From the NCBI GenBank assembly GCA_017506865.1, contig JAFCMP010000025.1:186001-250000 (forward strand): 64,000 bases of DNA. Reading direction: 5' to 3'. This DNA comes from Tribonema minus. Taxonomy: Eukaryota > Sar > Xanthophyceae > Tribonematales > Tribonemataceae. Under the pieces are notes generated by a model, which saw only the letters and a program-made list of their open reading frames with translations, was not told where the DNA came from and ran no database searches. The position numbers and the translations under genes are program-made. Below are positions 12,258-25,190 of this stretch, piece by piece; the first letter of the stretch is position 1, and every line of letters begins with the position of its first letter.

Positions 12258-15200
12258 ATGCCTCTGCAGCCCCTGGATCCAGAGGAAGCAGGACGGGAGC
12301 TGCAACACTACCTCACCGCCCTGAACGCACCCAAGCACGTCTCCCGAGAGCGTGCTTTGAAGTCCTTCAAGGCCTTCGTCGAGGTGCAGGGGAACGAGTT
12401 TTATGATGACGACGTTGACACCTGGTTCAGAGGGGATGGGTACATGCACGGGCTGCTGGCGTGGTGTGGCGAGAGCAGCACGGGGACGGAAGGAGGGCTC
12501 AAGCGCACGGCCGCAACAGCCATAAAGACGCTGGGCTGGCTGGTGCACAGGAAGCCAGAGCGTGATGCGGAGGATGAGGAGGTGAGTTATTGCTGTGAGC
12601 ACTGCTGCAGCTGCGCGTTTTCCGCAGACCACTGTCAGTTTGATGCCGGCCTGAGCCTGCGCATCGAGTGCAATGCACAGGCCGCTTGGCTGCAAACTAC
12701 TGTTGGTCTTCGTCCGGCGCTTCAAGGGCAGGTGCGGCAGTAGATGAACCTGTGAAGTAAGCTTGCCAACAACAATGAAAACGTGTACGTGTACTGCTAT
12801 GAAAACGCTACGCGTGTGGCTCCATGCGGACAAGCGTAACATACAAGAGCACGCTACGCAAGTGTTTCCTGGTTGTGTTTCAGTCGAACATCCGGTTTCG
12901 TTTTGTGACAGAGTCATCGCAGAGTGCTAGCTGGGCTCACTCAAGTTTGTCTGCGCAAGGGCTGGCTTTCAGCATCTGCAATATGTGCACACTGAACGTG
13001 CTGCAGCTGCTCACCGCTCACGACGGCTAGCCCCTGGCGGTAGAGCGGTAGGTATTGGGTGATGAAGAGCGTTACGCTGTGCGCAATGCGCCGCTATCAG
13101 ACTCTCCATGTACTTGTTTGAGCATCCTCAGTAAGGCCATGTACTGTGGTGATACGCATGCACCTGAGGGTTACGGTTAGTGTCGGGGGGGGGGGGGGGC
13201 TCACATCCGTCAAGCATGCAAGCCGTTGCGCTTTGACAACGCGAACCGTCGCTGCTGCTGCGGCTTCCGCTGCTGCGATAACGTTGTCTCCGCCGCTCTT
13301 CAGCCGTGGATCCCGTGGGACGCAAACGGGCTGACGCTGAAAGCACAGTCGCGGTGGAGGCTCGGTCACTGTCATCCATGCGAGCAAGGCCAATGCACTT
13401 CAACTAAAGATTATTGAAGTACGGTGTGGTGTCGTGACGCGCCCACGTTTGCCTCTGCCGCCTGCTGCCATGTCACTGCATAACATTTGGCTGGGGCCGC
13501 CTGCTGTGCAATGTACTTCAAATACAGAAACTTGAAGTAGGGGTGGTGTCATCACGCGCCCATGCTCAGCACTGCCGCCTGCTGCCATGGCGCTGCAGAA
13601 CTATTGGCTGGGGCGCCTGCTGTGCATGCAATGCCAGTGTACTTCAACTACTTTGAAGTAAATGAACTTGAAGTAGGGGTGGTGTCTCAGGCACCCGCGT
13701 CACCACGGCCGCTGCTGCCGTGTCTCTGCAGAACATTTGGTTGGGGCGTCTGCTGTGCATGCCGGTGGACATGCTGCAGCAGATGCACCTGGACCTTCAC
13801 ATCCAGTCCAGCAAGAGCATCGGCGGCGAGCGCGGCGGAGACAAGGAGCAGGTATGTATGTATATACTTCACTAAAAAAGAAAGAAGAAGAAGGAAGAAT
13901 ATCGACAAGTAAAGGCAGGTCAGCTGCTCGCTGGCATTCAGCAAAGTTGCAGATTTGCTTTCTGTTGTACTTCAAACAGTATACTTTGAAGTAGTACCTC
14001 AAGAAGAACTAGCAGATCATCTGACCATCAAACAGTATACTTTGAAGTAGTACCTCAAGAAGAACTAGCAGGTCATCTGACCATCAGCACGACAGCAGAG
14101 TTGCAGATCAGCCATAAGCTGTACTTTCAGGAGTGTTGGCAGGTCACCTGGTCATCAGCATAGCTGCAAAGGTTGCACATTAGCTATGCTTTGTACGTCA
14201 AGAAGTGCAACTTGGTCAGCTGGTCATCGGCACAACAGATCAGACATGTATGGTTAGGGTTGGCAAAGTGCGTATATTTGGATTTTACATACCCCTATAT
14301 ATACGTACTTTTTATTAATTCTCGCTCAGGGCGCGAAAAAGCCCAGATGATTGGCATCTAGCTGTAAGGAATCTACATGTCGTATGACAGTCTGAAAGTG
14401 TCGCAACGACAACCACTCAAACGCCGCCGCCGCCAAATGGCATCTCGGGGTCCTCCCCTACGTCCTCCTCCATGTGCCCCCCCCCCCTGGATTCTGCCAT
14501 GTGTGTCATGACACGGCCAGAGTACGCCATGTGGAGCGCTGCCGACAGTGCCGAGCGTAAGCGCGCCAGGGCGATGCCCTTGAGAGCTTTAGGGCGCGCT
14601 CCTCCGGGCACTATATACGTACTTTTGGCGTATAATACGTATATACTGCGTACATTAGCGTATCTGACAAAGCCAAATCTCGCTACGGCGCTTTCCCGTC
14701 TTTGGATTTCTCTGAAACCAGGTGCATTCGAACAGGCTCAGGCTGCTGATTACAGACATGCAGACACTAGAAATAATTGCCTTCATAAAGTGATATCAGA
14801 GCAACACTTGAAGTATGGGATTTTCTTGAAGTTGGCCGAAATGCCAAAAGAAGCTTAATTACGGCCTGAGTGTGCCGACCGCATGGTGCCGCTGAAAAGC
14901 CGCACCTCGCCAGGGGGCAGCCTGTGCTCTGTCAGCATGAGCAGCGACTCCTTCCCTTCGTCCTCTTCCACATCACCGATAGAACAAGCCGTGAAGGCTC
15001 GTGCAGGCTCTGCTGGCGAAGTGCGAAGCTGCCTGAGCCACTGAATTGTCAAGTTCAGGCTGTGCAGGCGCCTTGTGTGGCTTAAGACCACCGCTCAGCC
15101 CTGCCTTTCCGCTTCTGGCCCCAAGATAGCCCTAGCCACCTTACCCTTGGCATGCGCTGGGCCACGGGCGACACTCGTGAGCACCACAGCGGTGCAAAAG

Positions 15201-18200
15201 CGTATACGCGAATATACGCCCCGTTTCGGCGTCTACGCGTATATATACGCGTATATACCAATATACCGTATATATACTATCTACGCATGTGCCAACCCTA
15301 TGTATGGTACTTCAGTACTTACACAGTAGCACAGCAGCAAGCTGCAGAGTCGCCATGGGTTGCGCTTCAAGAAGTGTAAGCACGCCAGCTGACCATTTGC
15401 ATAGCCGCAAAACTGCAGATTCGCATATGCAGCAGATCAGCAAAGCTTTTGCGCAACAGCAGGGAACGCACACCAGCTGCGGCAGCAGTGTTTGCGCCAC
15501 TGTAGGGGTGCAGATGAGGACTGACGTGCGTGCAGCATCGAGCAAGGACGGAGCTGTCAAACTTGCATGTGTGCTTGGGGGGGGGACTTTTCAGGGCTCC
15601 TTCACTACACACGAATGAATGCATGAGGAAACGAACGGATGAATCAGTGTGTGAGAAGGCATCCGTTGCTATCTTCGCTGCCTGCCATCACGATAACCGC
15701 TTGTTTAGAATGAGGGCCAATTGACCGCTGGTGCATCTGCTGCTGCTCGCTGCTGCAAGTGCCTGAGCACTGTGGCATCTGCTGCTGAGCGCTGTGGCAT
15801 GTATGTGCTGCTGAGCGCTGTGGCGTGTGCTGCTGAGCGCTGTGTGGCACGTGCTGCTGAGCGCTGTGGCATCTGCTGCTGAGCGCTGTGGCATGCGCTG
15901 CTGAGCGTTGTGGCATCTGCTGCAGCGCTCTGTGCTCAAGACTCCGTCCCGCAGGCATCAGAATTGCCCTGCGCGTTATTTCACAATGTATTAGATGGAG
16001 TACTTTGGACGGTCTAGCAGGCTGCCATGCCCCCCCCCACCCCCTAATTTGACAGTCACAGGTGTGGTGGAGACATTGGCGTGTACTCCCAGCATGGTGT
16101 GCTCTGGGCTGCCCCTCGCGTGCCATGCATGCTGGCATGTTTGTTAAGGGGGGCGGGTGGAGTGTTTTGTGATTCTGAAGTGCTTGTTAGGCGTGGCGCA
16201 CCTGACTGTCGTCTCCACTCTGTGCCTCTCCTACCCCTAACCCTAACCTTAACCCTACTTGCAGGCGTGCGAGCTGGCGAGCATGCTGCTCAAGGGCCAT
16301 AGGAATGCCGATACCGGCAACTCGGAGGAGATTGCCATTGAAGATCTGCTGCCGTCACCGCCGGCGCGTGTGGTAAGGGATTAGGTCATAGCCTAGGGTT
16401 AGGTAAGGACTTTTTTGGCTAGGGTTGGGTCAGAGAGGGGTAGCGTCAGGGGCAGGAGAGGAGTGGCGATGCTTCAAAAAGCGCACCGCCTGCGCGACTT
16501 AGAATTCGGGTCAGGGTTGGAGGTTATGAGGACTGAAGTATTTCACAGTGCAGCATTACATTGGGGCCTTTTGGTCGGGTTGGATTGGAATGCGTGTGGC
16601 GTGGGGTTAGCTACTAGCATAAGGCCACGTCGAGGCCTTCATTAGGGCTAGGTTGGGGTCAGGAGTACAGTGAATCCAGCGGCAGAAAGGGCTGGTGATG
16701 CTGCGCTGGGCAGGGTGAGGTTAGGTTGATGATGCTGCACATGAGCGCAGGGACTGATGTGTGCAACGGCGGCCTGGGCGATCTGTGCAGTGACCGGGTT
16801 CATTTTTGAATGTAATGTCACGTGTCTGCCTCTGGTTTAATGCAGACAACGCTCAAGCAGATGGGGTCATTACCAGGGCTAGGGTTAACGGCCTGGTCGC
16901 AGGACCGCGCTCAAGTGGCTGCAGGTGGCCGTCATGCAGCGCGCGTGCATACCGAGACCTTGCGCGAAATACGTGCTTGGGCTGTGATCTGTGCTTCTGC
17001 AGGATGTGCATACTTGAAAGCCTATCACATGATCCACAAGTGTTGATCCAACAACTTTTGGCGCACGCATGCGCGCGCGCGCTGCCCCTACCGCAGGAGT
17101 ACATCCAGTGGCTGCAGCAGTCGGCCGTCGGCAAGCGCATGGGTGGCGTGAACATCGCTATTAAGGCCTCCATCGTCAAGGACGAGAGCCCCGCGGCGGT
17201 GGCGCTGCAAGAGCAGATGACGACCAAAAAGAGGGGGTCCGCAACAGGGGGGGTCCCCACGGGGGACGTCGACCCCCCCGATCTGGACTCGGGGGGGTTG
17301 GCAGTTACGTGGAGCGAAGTCGACACGGCTCAGTTTGAGATTGAGGACGACTCAGGCGTGGTGGCGGTGGTCGCGGAGCCTGCCGCTGCGGGTGAGCGCT
17401 GCTGCTGACCTGGTGTTAGGGTTAGGGTCAGAGTCTAGGATTAGGGTTAGAATTAGGGTCAAAGTGAGGGCTATGTTTAGGGCTAGGACGAAGGGGTAGG
17501 GTTAGGGTGAAACAGGTCTGGAAGGTCAGGGTCAGGCTGAGGCTAAGAGATACGGCCAGGGTGAGGGGTAGGGTTAGGTGCAAATGGTCTGAAGGGTCAG
17601 AATAAAGGTTAGGGTGTAAGAGTTGATGCAGGCCTGGAAAGGCGGCGCAGGCGTTGCCAGAGCGCGCTGCGCGCGCGCCGCTGCTGCTGCTGAGCTGCAT
17701 CTGTTCTCAGGATCAGGGGTCAAGGTTGGGCTCAAATTCTGGCTCTGCAGCAACCCATTTAAAGAACTACACAATCGCGGGGGGGGGGGGGGGGGGGGGG
17801 GGCATACATGCATGATGTATACATAAGCATGATATCTGCAGAGTGGGGGGGGCATGCATGCATGATATATACATTTGGACCTGGACTTGACTCAGTGGAG
17901 GTGGCCGTCGCTGATATCCTGGTGCCCGGAGCCCGGTGGATGTGCACCCTGTATACCCCCTAGCACTCACCCCTAGTCTTAGTCGTGACGGTTTGGGGTC
18001 AGGTCAGGGTTACGATTGGGGCTGCTCCGAAAGCTGAAGCTAAGTGAACGTGGAGTGCGAGATGTAACTGCTTAAGAATTGGACGTGCTCCATGTCAAAC
18101 ACTATATCGCGTGTTGCGCTGCGTGTCGCCACCTGCGTGCGCAGTGGCTCGGCAGGGTAACCCTAACCCTAATCATGGAGTTATGGAGTCATGGGGTACT

Positions 18201-21200
18201 GCGTCACACTAGGCGGCTTTGCAGTTGAAGCGGCGCTAGGCGAGTATTTGCGGATCCTGCAACTGCAGGCGGAGGGTCACTACCCTGCGAAACGTAATTG
18301 AAGCCGGAATTGGCGTGGTTGCATGTTGATAAGCTGCGCTTGAGGAGGGGCGATGCCACTGGTCTATGTAGCAGCCCGCCGCCGCAGGCTCTTCTTAAGG
18401 CTAGAATAAGAATTATGGTTAAGATTAGGGTTAGGGGTCAAAGTTAGTCTTAGGCGCAGTAATACTCGAGCATCAACGCATGTGCCTCCAACGGTTTGCC
18501 TCGGGCGCGCATCCGACTCCACTCTACTCACTGTTACGACTCGACTCGACTTGACTCATCCGCCACTTACGGCCGCCTCGCTGCTGCCGCCGCGGCTCTT
18601 ATTAGGGTTAGGGTTACACTTAGGGTCAGTGTTGCTTTCAGACAGCCCGATGCGTTGCTTCACAAACATCAACGCCTCTGACCTTTAATGTACGCCTCGG
18701 GTGCCTCGTCGCTGCTGCCGCTCTTCGTAGGATTAGGGTTAGGGTCAGGGTCAGTTTCAGGCTGCCCAATTCAGCGCATGCGCCTCCAGTGGTACCTCAA
18801 GCGCGCATCTGACTCTACTCTACTCACTGCCATGACTCGACTCGACTCGACTCATCCGTCACTTACGGCTGCCCCGCTGCTGCCGCCGCGACACAGACGA
18901 CGTGCCCGTGAAGGACCCCCTGGGGCTCAGGTCGGGGGATCTGCGCACTTTTCAAGCTAACCTGTTCCGCCAGAACGACGCCGGCCAATCGTCGTCTTTC
19001 CTGAGGTCGCCTCTGCGCGGCTCACGCGACATGGGGGACGTCAGGGGGGACAAGAAGGGGAAGAATAATCAGGGGTACGTACGCTCTGCATGTGCATAGG
19101 GTATGTAGCGTGCGTATCATATTTCCTGGGGTCGTCTCTGCGTGGCTTGCGCGATATGGGGGACGCCACGGGGGACAAGAAGGGGGAGAGCAACCAGGGG
19201 TATATAGGTATGTGCGCTCTGAACGTGCATAGGGTATGTATCGTTCGTATGGTAGGCGTGTATGCTCTGCGCCTGCGAGGCCGCCGAGACGGCTACCAGG
19301 GACTGTCCTCCTTCATGTGTCGTGCTTCAACCTGTGCGCTCGGCACTGCTGACAATGAGAGCGTGGCGGGGCACTCACTTTAACCCTCACCCCTAACCCT
19401 AACCCTAACCCTAACCCTAACCGACAGTTGTCCCATCTGCAGGCGGCTGGCTCTGTGCGATTGTTACAGTGACATACATGCAGGCAGTGCAAAGGCGACC
19501 ACATGACAACAAGGAGTATTTGCTGTACCTGAAATGCAGGCATGCCTGCAGTTGTGCTGCCATTCCATTGCTTGAAGCACATGGGGGAGAGTCACAACTC
19601 GCTCAGTCGCTATGTGCAAGTGCTTCTGCGCAGCTCATTGCGTGGACACACGAAGGGGAGAACATATGATCATCAGAAGGGGCTGTTGACTGCCTACTTC
19701 AAGCGCTGCGCAGTTGCGCTGTTCGCTCCACCCCTGCGAGGTTGTACACCTGCATCACCTGACAATGTTAACATGACACACAACCCGCAAGTTTGATGCG
19801 GGTCTTCGCAAACACAGAACGCGGACAGTGCGTGGAAGACCAAAGACGCATATCTGGTGTGCCCATCTGCGCTTACCGAAGTCGACTCGACTCAACTGTC
19901 TTTGGAGGTTATTTTATTGCACATGGCACAAAACTTTTCAGGCACAATCAACTGCCCCTGTAGACCATGTGACGCGCCACTGAAGCTTTGTACTCATCAA
20001 TGCACTTCAACAGCATTCGCCCCCCTCAACTTCAAGTTGGAGCGCCCCAAAGCGCGCAACACCTGCCTGACTCGCCTTTGACTCGCCGGCTCTTTCTCAA
20101 CTCGACTTGGACTCTTGAACTCGGGAGCCATGCCTGCGTCCTGCGCCGTCTAACGCTCCACATGCGCATCAAACTTCAACACAAATTTCAACACAACTTT
20201 CCACTGCACCGTGCCGCGCTCATGACAGCACGTCAAACGCGATGTCTCAAGCATCCTGCAGAGTTTCTGGCACTGCGCAGTGTCCACGTCGCTGATACGG
20301 CGGGGGGTACAGGCAGCGGAGCATCGTCAACTGAGTTCAAGTTCAAGTATGGCAGTGGCCAGTCTGCAGCAAACCTCAAGGAGGCTCTCCATTGCGATTG
20401 TCTTATTGTTGCTTGCAGTCTGAGCCGCCTCCGGTGCAGCCGACCGTCACCCTAACCCCAACTTCAAGCCTGCAAACCGCCATAGGTGACGCCCCTTACG
20501 CCCCGCCCACCGCTGCTAACCCTAACCCTTATTCTTAACCCTAACGCAATGCGCGCCCCGCAGGTCCGGCAAGGGCGCTGCCAAGGGCGGCGGCGGCAAG
20601 TGGCGCAAGCGCGCCAAGCCGCGCTCCAAGTCGCGCGTCGCGGGCATGGACGACTCCAACGACGGCGCCGCCGCCGCCGCCGCGGCGTCCCCCAACCCCT
20701 TCGACGCCGCCTTCGACACGCCGCAGCCTGGCGGCAGCGCGGCGCGCGGCGGCAGCATCGGCGGCGGCGGCGGCGGCGCGGCGGGGTTCAGCGGCGCGGA
20801 GAGCGTCGTGCCGACGGACGCGGCGTTCGCGCCGGAGCTGTTCGTCGCGGTCGTGCACGCGGACGCGAGCCTGGCGGACGTGCGCAGCGGCCTCGCGCGC
20901 CTCGACGCGAGCCGCGCGGACCAGGCGGGCCAGCTGCGGCGCCTCGTCCACGACAACTTTGACGCGTACGTGCGCTGCGCGGACCGCATCGAGCAGTACG
21001 CGGCGCAGATCGAGACGGAGCTCGGTGAGTCACGTGCTTTGGTGTCTGTAAGTGAGATTGAAGTGATGTGTGCAAGCAGCCGCGGACCGCATCGAGCAGT
21101 ACGCGGCGCAGATCGAGACGGAGCTCGGTGAGCGTCACTTGTTGAAGTTGAGATTGAAGTTGAAGTTTGTGACATGCGCCTTGTGCACGACAACTTTGAC

Positions 21201-24200
21201 GCGTACGTGCGCTGCGCGGACCGCATCGAGCAGTACGCCGCGCAGATCGAGACGGAGCTCGGTGAGTCACATTTTCTGAAGTTGGTGTTGAGGTTGAAGT
21301 TAAAGTTCAAGTGCAGGCCAGCTGCGGCTGTTTGAAGTTGGTGTTGAGGTTGATGTTGAAGTTGAAGTTTGGACAGCTGCGGCGCCTCGTCCGCGACAAC
21401 TTTGATGCATAGATACGCCGTGCAACAAACAACACTGGTGAGCCTCAGCCATGTGATTCAGGATGATGGTGGAGTTAATAGTGGTGTTTAGGTTACCTGC
21501 CCACATCGACTCCGGTGAGTAACTCTACCAATGTTTGGGAGTGCCGCACATTGTGCTGCAGCACAGCAGCTTCTGCCTGCACACATTGCAACAATCAAGT
21601 GGCACCTGCTGAACACCATCACCGACACTTGAACCAACCCTAACCCTAACCCTCTAACCCTAACCCTAGAAAAGCCACTCATAGCAGTGCTCAAAATGGG
21701 ACCATCACCACTTGAGGAGCCCTGTTGACCACTTTGCTACCTCTTGTGGTTGAGAACTCCCGCAGAGTGATCACCTGCTCGTCTCAATCCACGCCAACAT
21801 CACTTCACACTTGAACTGGCAGGCACACGGTTCAGCTCCACCACAGAGTGTTCATCTGCTCATCTCAGCCCACGCCAACCAACTCCACTTCACACTTGAA
21901 CTCGCACTCTTGAACTTGTGCAGGCACGGAGGCGCGCCGCGCCGAGGAGGAGCGCGCCGCCGCCGCCACCGCTGCCGCCGCCGCCGCCGCCACCGCCGAC
22001 ACCAACAAGAAGGCCGGCCTGTCGCTGCTGCGCCAGGCTCTCAAGGCAGAGAGGGACGCCGAGCTACGCGGCGGCGATGCTGCTCGGCGCAGCAGCTTGG
22101 CGGTGGCGGCGGGTCCTGCGGGCGGCGGCGGCGGCGGCAGCGGTGGCGGCGGCGGCGGCGGCGGGCTTGGGAGCGTTGCGCACAGTCATCTGATCGAGCT
22201 CGCCAGGCTGGTGGAGGACGCGCAGGTGCGCTTTGACTGCGTCTGAAGTTGAAGTAGTACAATTCAGTGTGCTGCGTGCTGCATTTGATGCGGTGGTTGC
22301 CAGTGGAGGTGGCGGCTCGGTCGCAGTGGCAGCGCCGGCCGTTGCGGAGGGATGAACAGGGAGCATTGACCCATTGTACCACCCACTGATTGAGCGTGCT
22401 GGGCTGCCAAGGACACACGGGTGCACCAGCTGTACATGCGGGTCTGCTATACTTCGAAGTATGTGATTTATGCGCTGCTACTAGTGGACTTCATGCAACG
22501 GCAGTGACTTGCGAGTTGTGGTTGGGCTGAGACCGGCAAGAGTGAGCAACGCGGTAACGGCACCGGCACGCGCGCTGCCCTCCTCCCCCCCCCAAACGCC
22601 TTGGCCGAGCGATTTCACCAGACCCAATTCAGCCATCACCGAAAGCACCGGCCGCCTGCTGTCCTCATCAGCGATCAGCCGCCATGGCGCATCACGCACC
22701 CACGCGCCAAGGATGTTGAAGGCTCACACACTAAACCGAAACATGCACTGCGCGCGCGCGCGCGCATGCCGCAGAGCGAGGCCGGCCGCACCTTCTCCGA
22801 CCTCCTCGACAAGCTCGACAAGATGCGCCAGGTGCGCGCGGCGCAGCACCTCCTGCGCGAGCGCGGCGCGCTGCTGGACGCGCCCGCCGACATGCGCGCC
22901 GCGCTGCGCGAGGGGCGCCACCGCGACCTCGTCGCGCTCTACAAGGCGGCGCTGTCGGCGGCGGGGCCCGCGGCGGTGGCGGCGGTGGACCGCGGCGGCG
23001 GCGGCGGCGATGGCGGCGATGGCGGCGCAGGCAGCAGCATCGCGCAGCAGGTGGTGGAGGACGCGCGTGGCATCGCGGCGGCGGCGTGCGACGCGCTGCT
23101 GGACGTGCTGCGCAGCCCCGACGCGGCGCTCGCGGCGCAGGAGGCGGCGATAGAGCACCTGCGCGCGCTCGACCACCGCGGCGCCGCGGACCCGCTCGCG
23201 GCGTGCCTCGACGCGCAGACGGACCACTTCCTGCGCGCGCTGCGCGACATGCGCGCCGCCTTCACCGCCGCGCTGCTCGCCGCGTACACGGACGCCGCGG
23301 ACACGCACCGCGGCGGCGGCGGCGGCGGCGTGTTCAGCGCTAGCGCCTCCGCCGCCACCACTGCCGACACCACCGCCGCGGGGTCGCGGCGCCACCTCAG
23401 CTTCCCGCCACGCGACGGCAGCGGCGGCGGCGGCGGCGGCGGCGGCGCGCGGCGCGCCTCCGGCGGCCGCAGCAGCTACAACGGCGGCGGGGGCGGCTCC
23501 GACTCGGACGGCACGGACACGGAGGACTTCAGCAGCGCGCCGGCGACGCCGGTGCGGCGGTCGTCGCGCGCGTCCATCGGCGGCATCGTCTTCGACTTCA
23601 GCGCGCCGGACCTGCGCTTCTTTGACGAGAGCGACGACGAGACGGACGCTGGCGGCGGCGGCGGCGGCGCGCGGCGCGACGACTGCGACGACGACAGCGA
23701 TGACGGCGGCGGTGGCGGCGGCGGAGGCGGCGGCGGCGGCGGGGGGGCAGAGGAGCGCGGCGCGGCGGCGGTGGATGTCGAGGATGGCCCCGCGGATGAT
23801 GTTGACGCACTCACACACAGGTATGTATGCATGTAGTGTACTTGCTGCTGTAAGAGCCGTGGTTGCGCAGCCAGACGAGGCATATTGAGATGGGGAATTC
23901 GGCGATAGCTTGGGGGTGCCGTGCCACACCCGTCTGGTGTGCCGCGCTGCTCTGATGCCCTGACTTCCAAGTACTTGAAATACAAGACACCATGAAACGC
24001 CCCAGGGCGACGACACTTCAACATAAACACCACCACGACGCCCATCGCTCACAGCAGATAGTTCCGCATGTGCGCCACCGCCGCGCGGCCTACCCCTTGC
24101 CCTAACCCCTAACCCTGCCCCTGCCGCAGGATCTCGCTCGCGCGCCTCGAGCACATCACCAACCTCGCGCAGTGCCTCGGCTCATGGCTCCCGCACCTGG

Positions 24201-25159
24201 CGGTGCTGTCGGCGAAGCTCATTCGCGCGGACGCCACGCGCGCGCACGCCGTGCAGCGCTACGGCAGCGGCGGCGGCGGCGGCGGCGGCGACGTCTCCGC
24301 GCGCGCCGCGCGCCTGCTGCTGTCGCCGCAGTCCGCCTCCACGCTCGGCGGCGGCGGCGGCGGCGGCGCCAATGATGAGGACGCGCCGCCGGCGACGGAG
24401 ACCGAGCGGCGCCTCGCGGGGCTCTTTCGCGAGTGGCTGGAGAACAGCGCGCAGATCCTGCGGCGCGCCATGTTCGGGGAGCCGGCGGCGGGCGGCGGCG
24501 ATGGCGGCGGCGGCAGCGGCGGCGGCGACGGCGGCGGCGGCGCGGACGCGTACGACGGCCTGCTGTACTCGCCGACGTCGCACCCGGCGCTGGCGCACGC
24601 GCACGCGCACGAGCGCCACCTGCGCGAGGAGCTGCGCGGCGAGTACCTGCGGCGCGCGCTGCCGGCGCTGGCGGCGATGCACGGCGCGCTCGAGCGCGCG
24701 CGCGCGGACGCGGTGCGCGAGGGCGCGCGCATCCTGCGCGCGGGCCTCGCGGCGCTGGAGGCGACGCTGCGCGACGCGCAGGCGCTGTGCGTGGGCAACG
24801 AGCTCGGCGACCTCGCGCGCGAGGCGCTCGCGCTTCAGGGCGCCGAGACGTGGCAGCAGGGCGGCGCCGCGGAGGGCGGCGGCGGCACGCAGCTGCCGCG
24901 GCGCTTCCTCGCGCTCGCGGCGGCGCGGCTGCGCGGCGTCGCGGAGCTGCTGCCGGCGCCGCGCTGGAGCGGCGCGACCGCGACGGAGGGCCTCTCGATG
25001 GCGGTGTTCGCGTTCCTCGAGTGCCTGCGCGCGCTCGCGACGGAGGCGAGCGAGGGCGACGGCCTCGACGTCAGCGCGTCCGCGCAGCCGAACCTCAGCA
25101 GCAGCAGCGGCGGCGGCGGCGGCAGAGGCGGCGGCGGCGGAGGCGGCGGCGGCATCGGC

Positions 25160-25190
<31 letters not shown>

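Noticed and set aside
22724-24154. 476-residue minus-strand ORF opposite Sec5 exon 8
   Set aside because: It is the complement of GGC-rich Sec5 coding sequence, Ala/Arg-rich with no domain; the plus frame carries the conserved Sec5 segments and correct splice phases.
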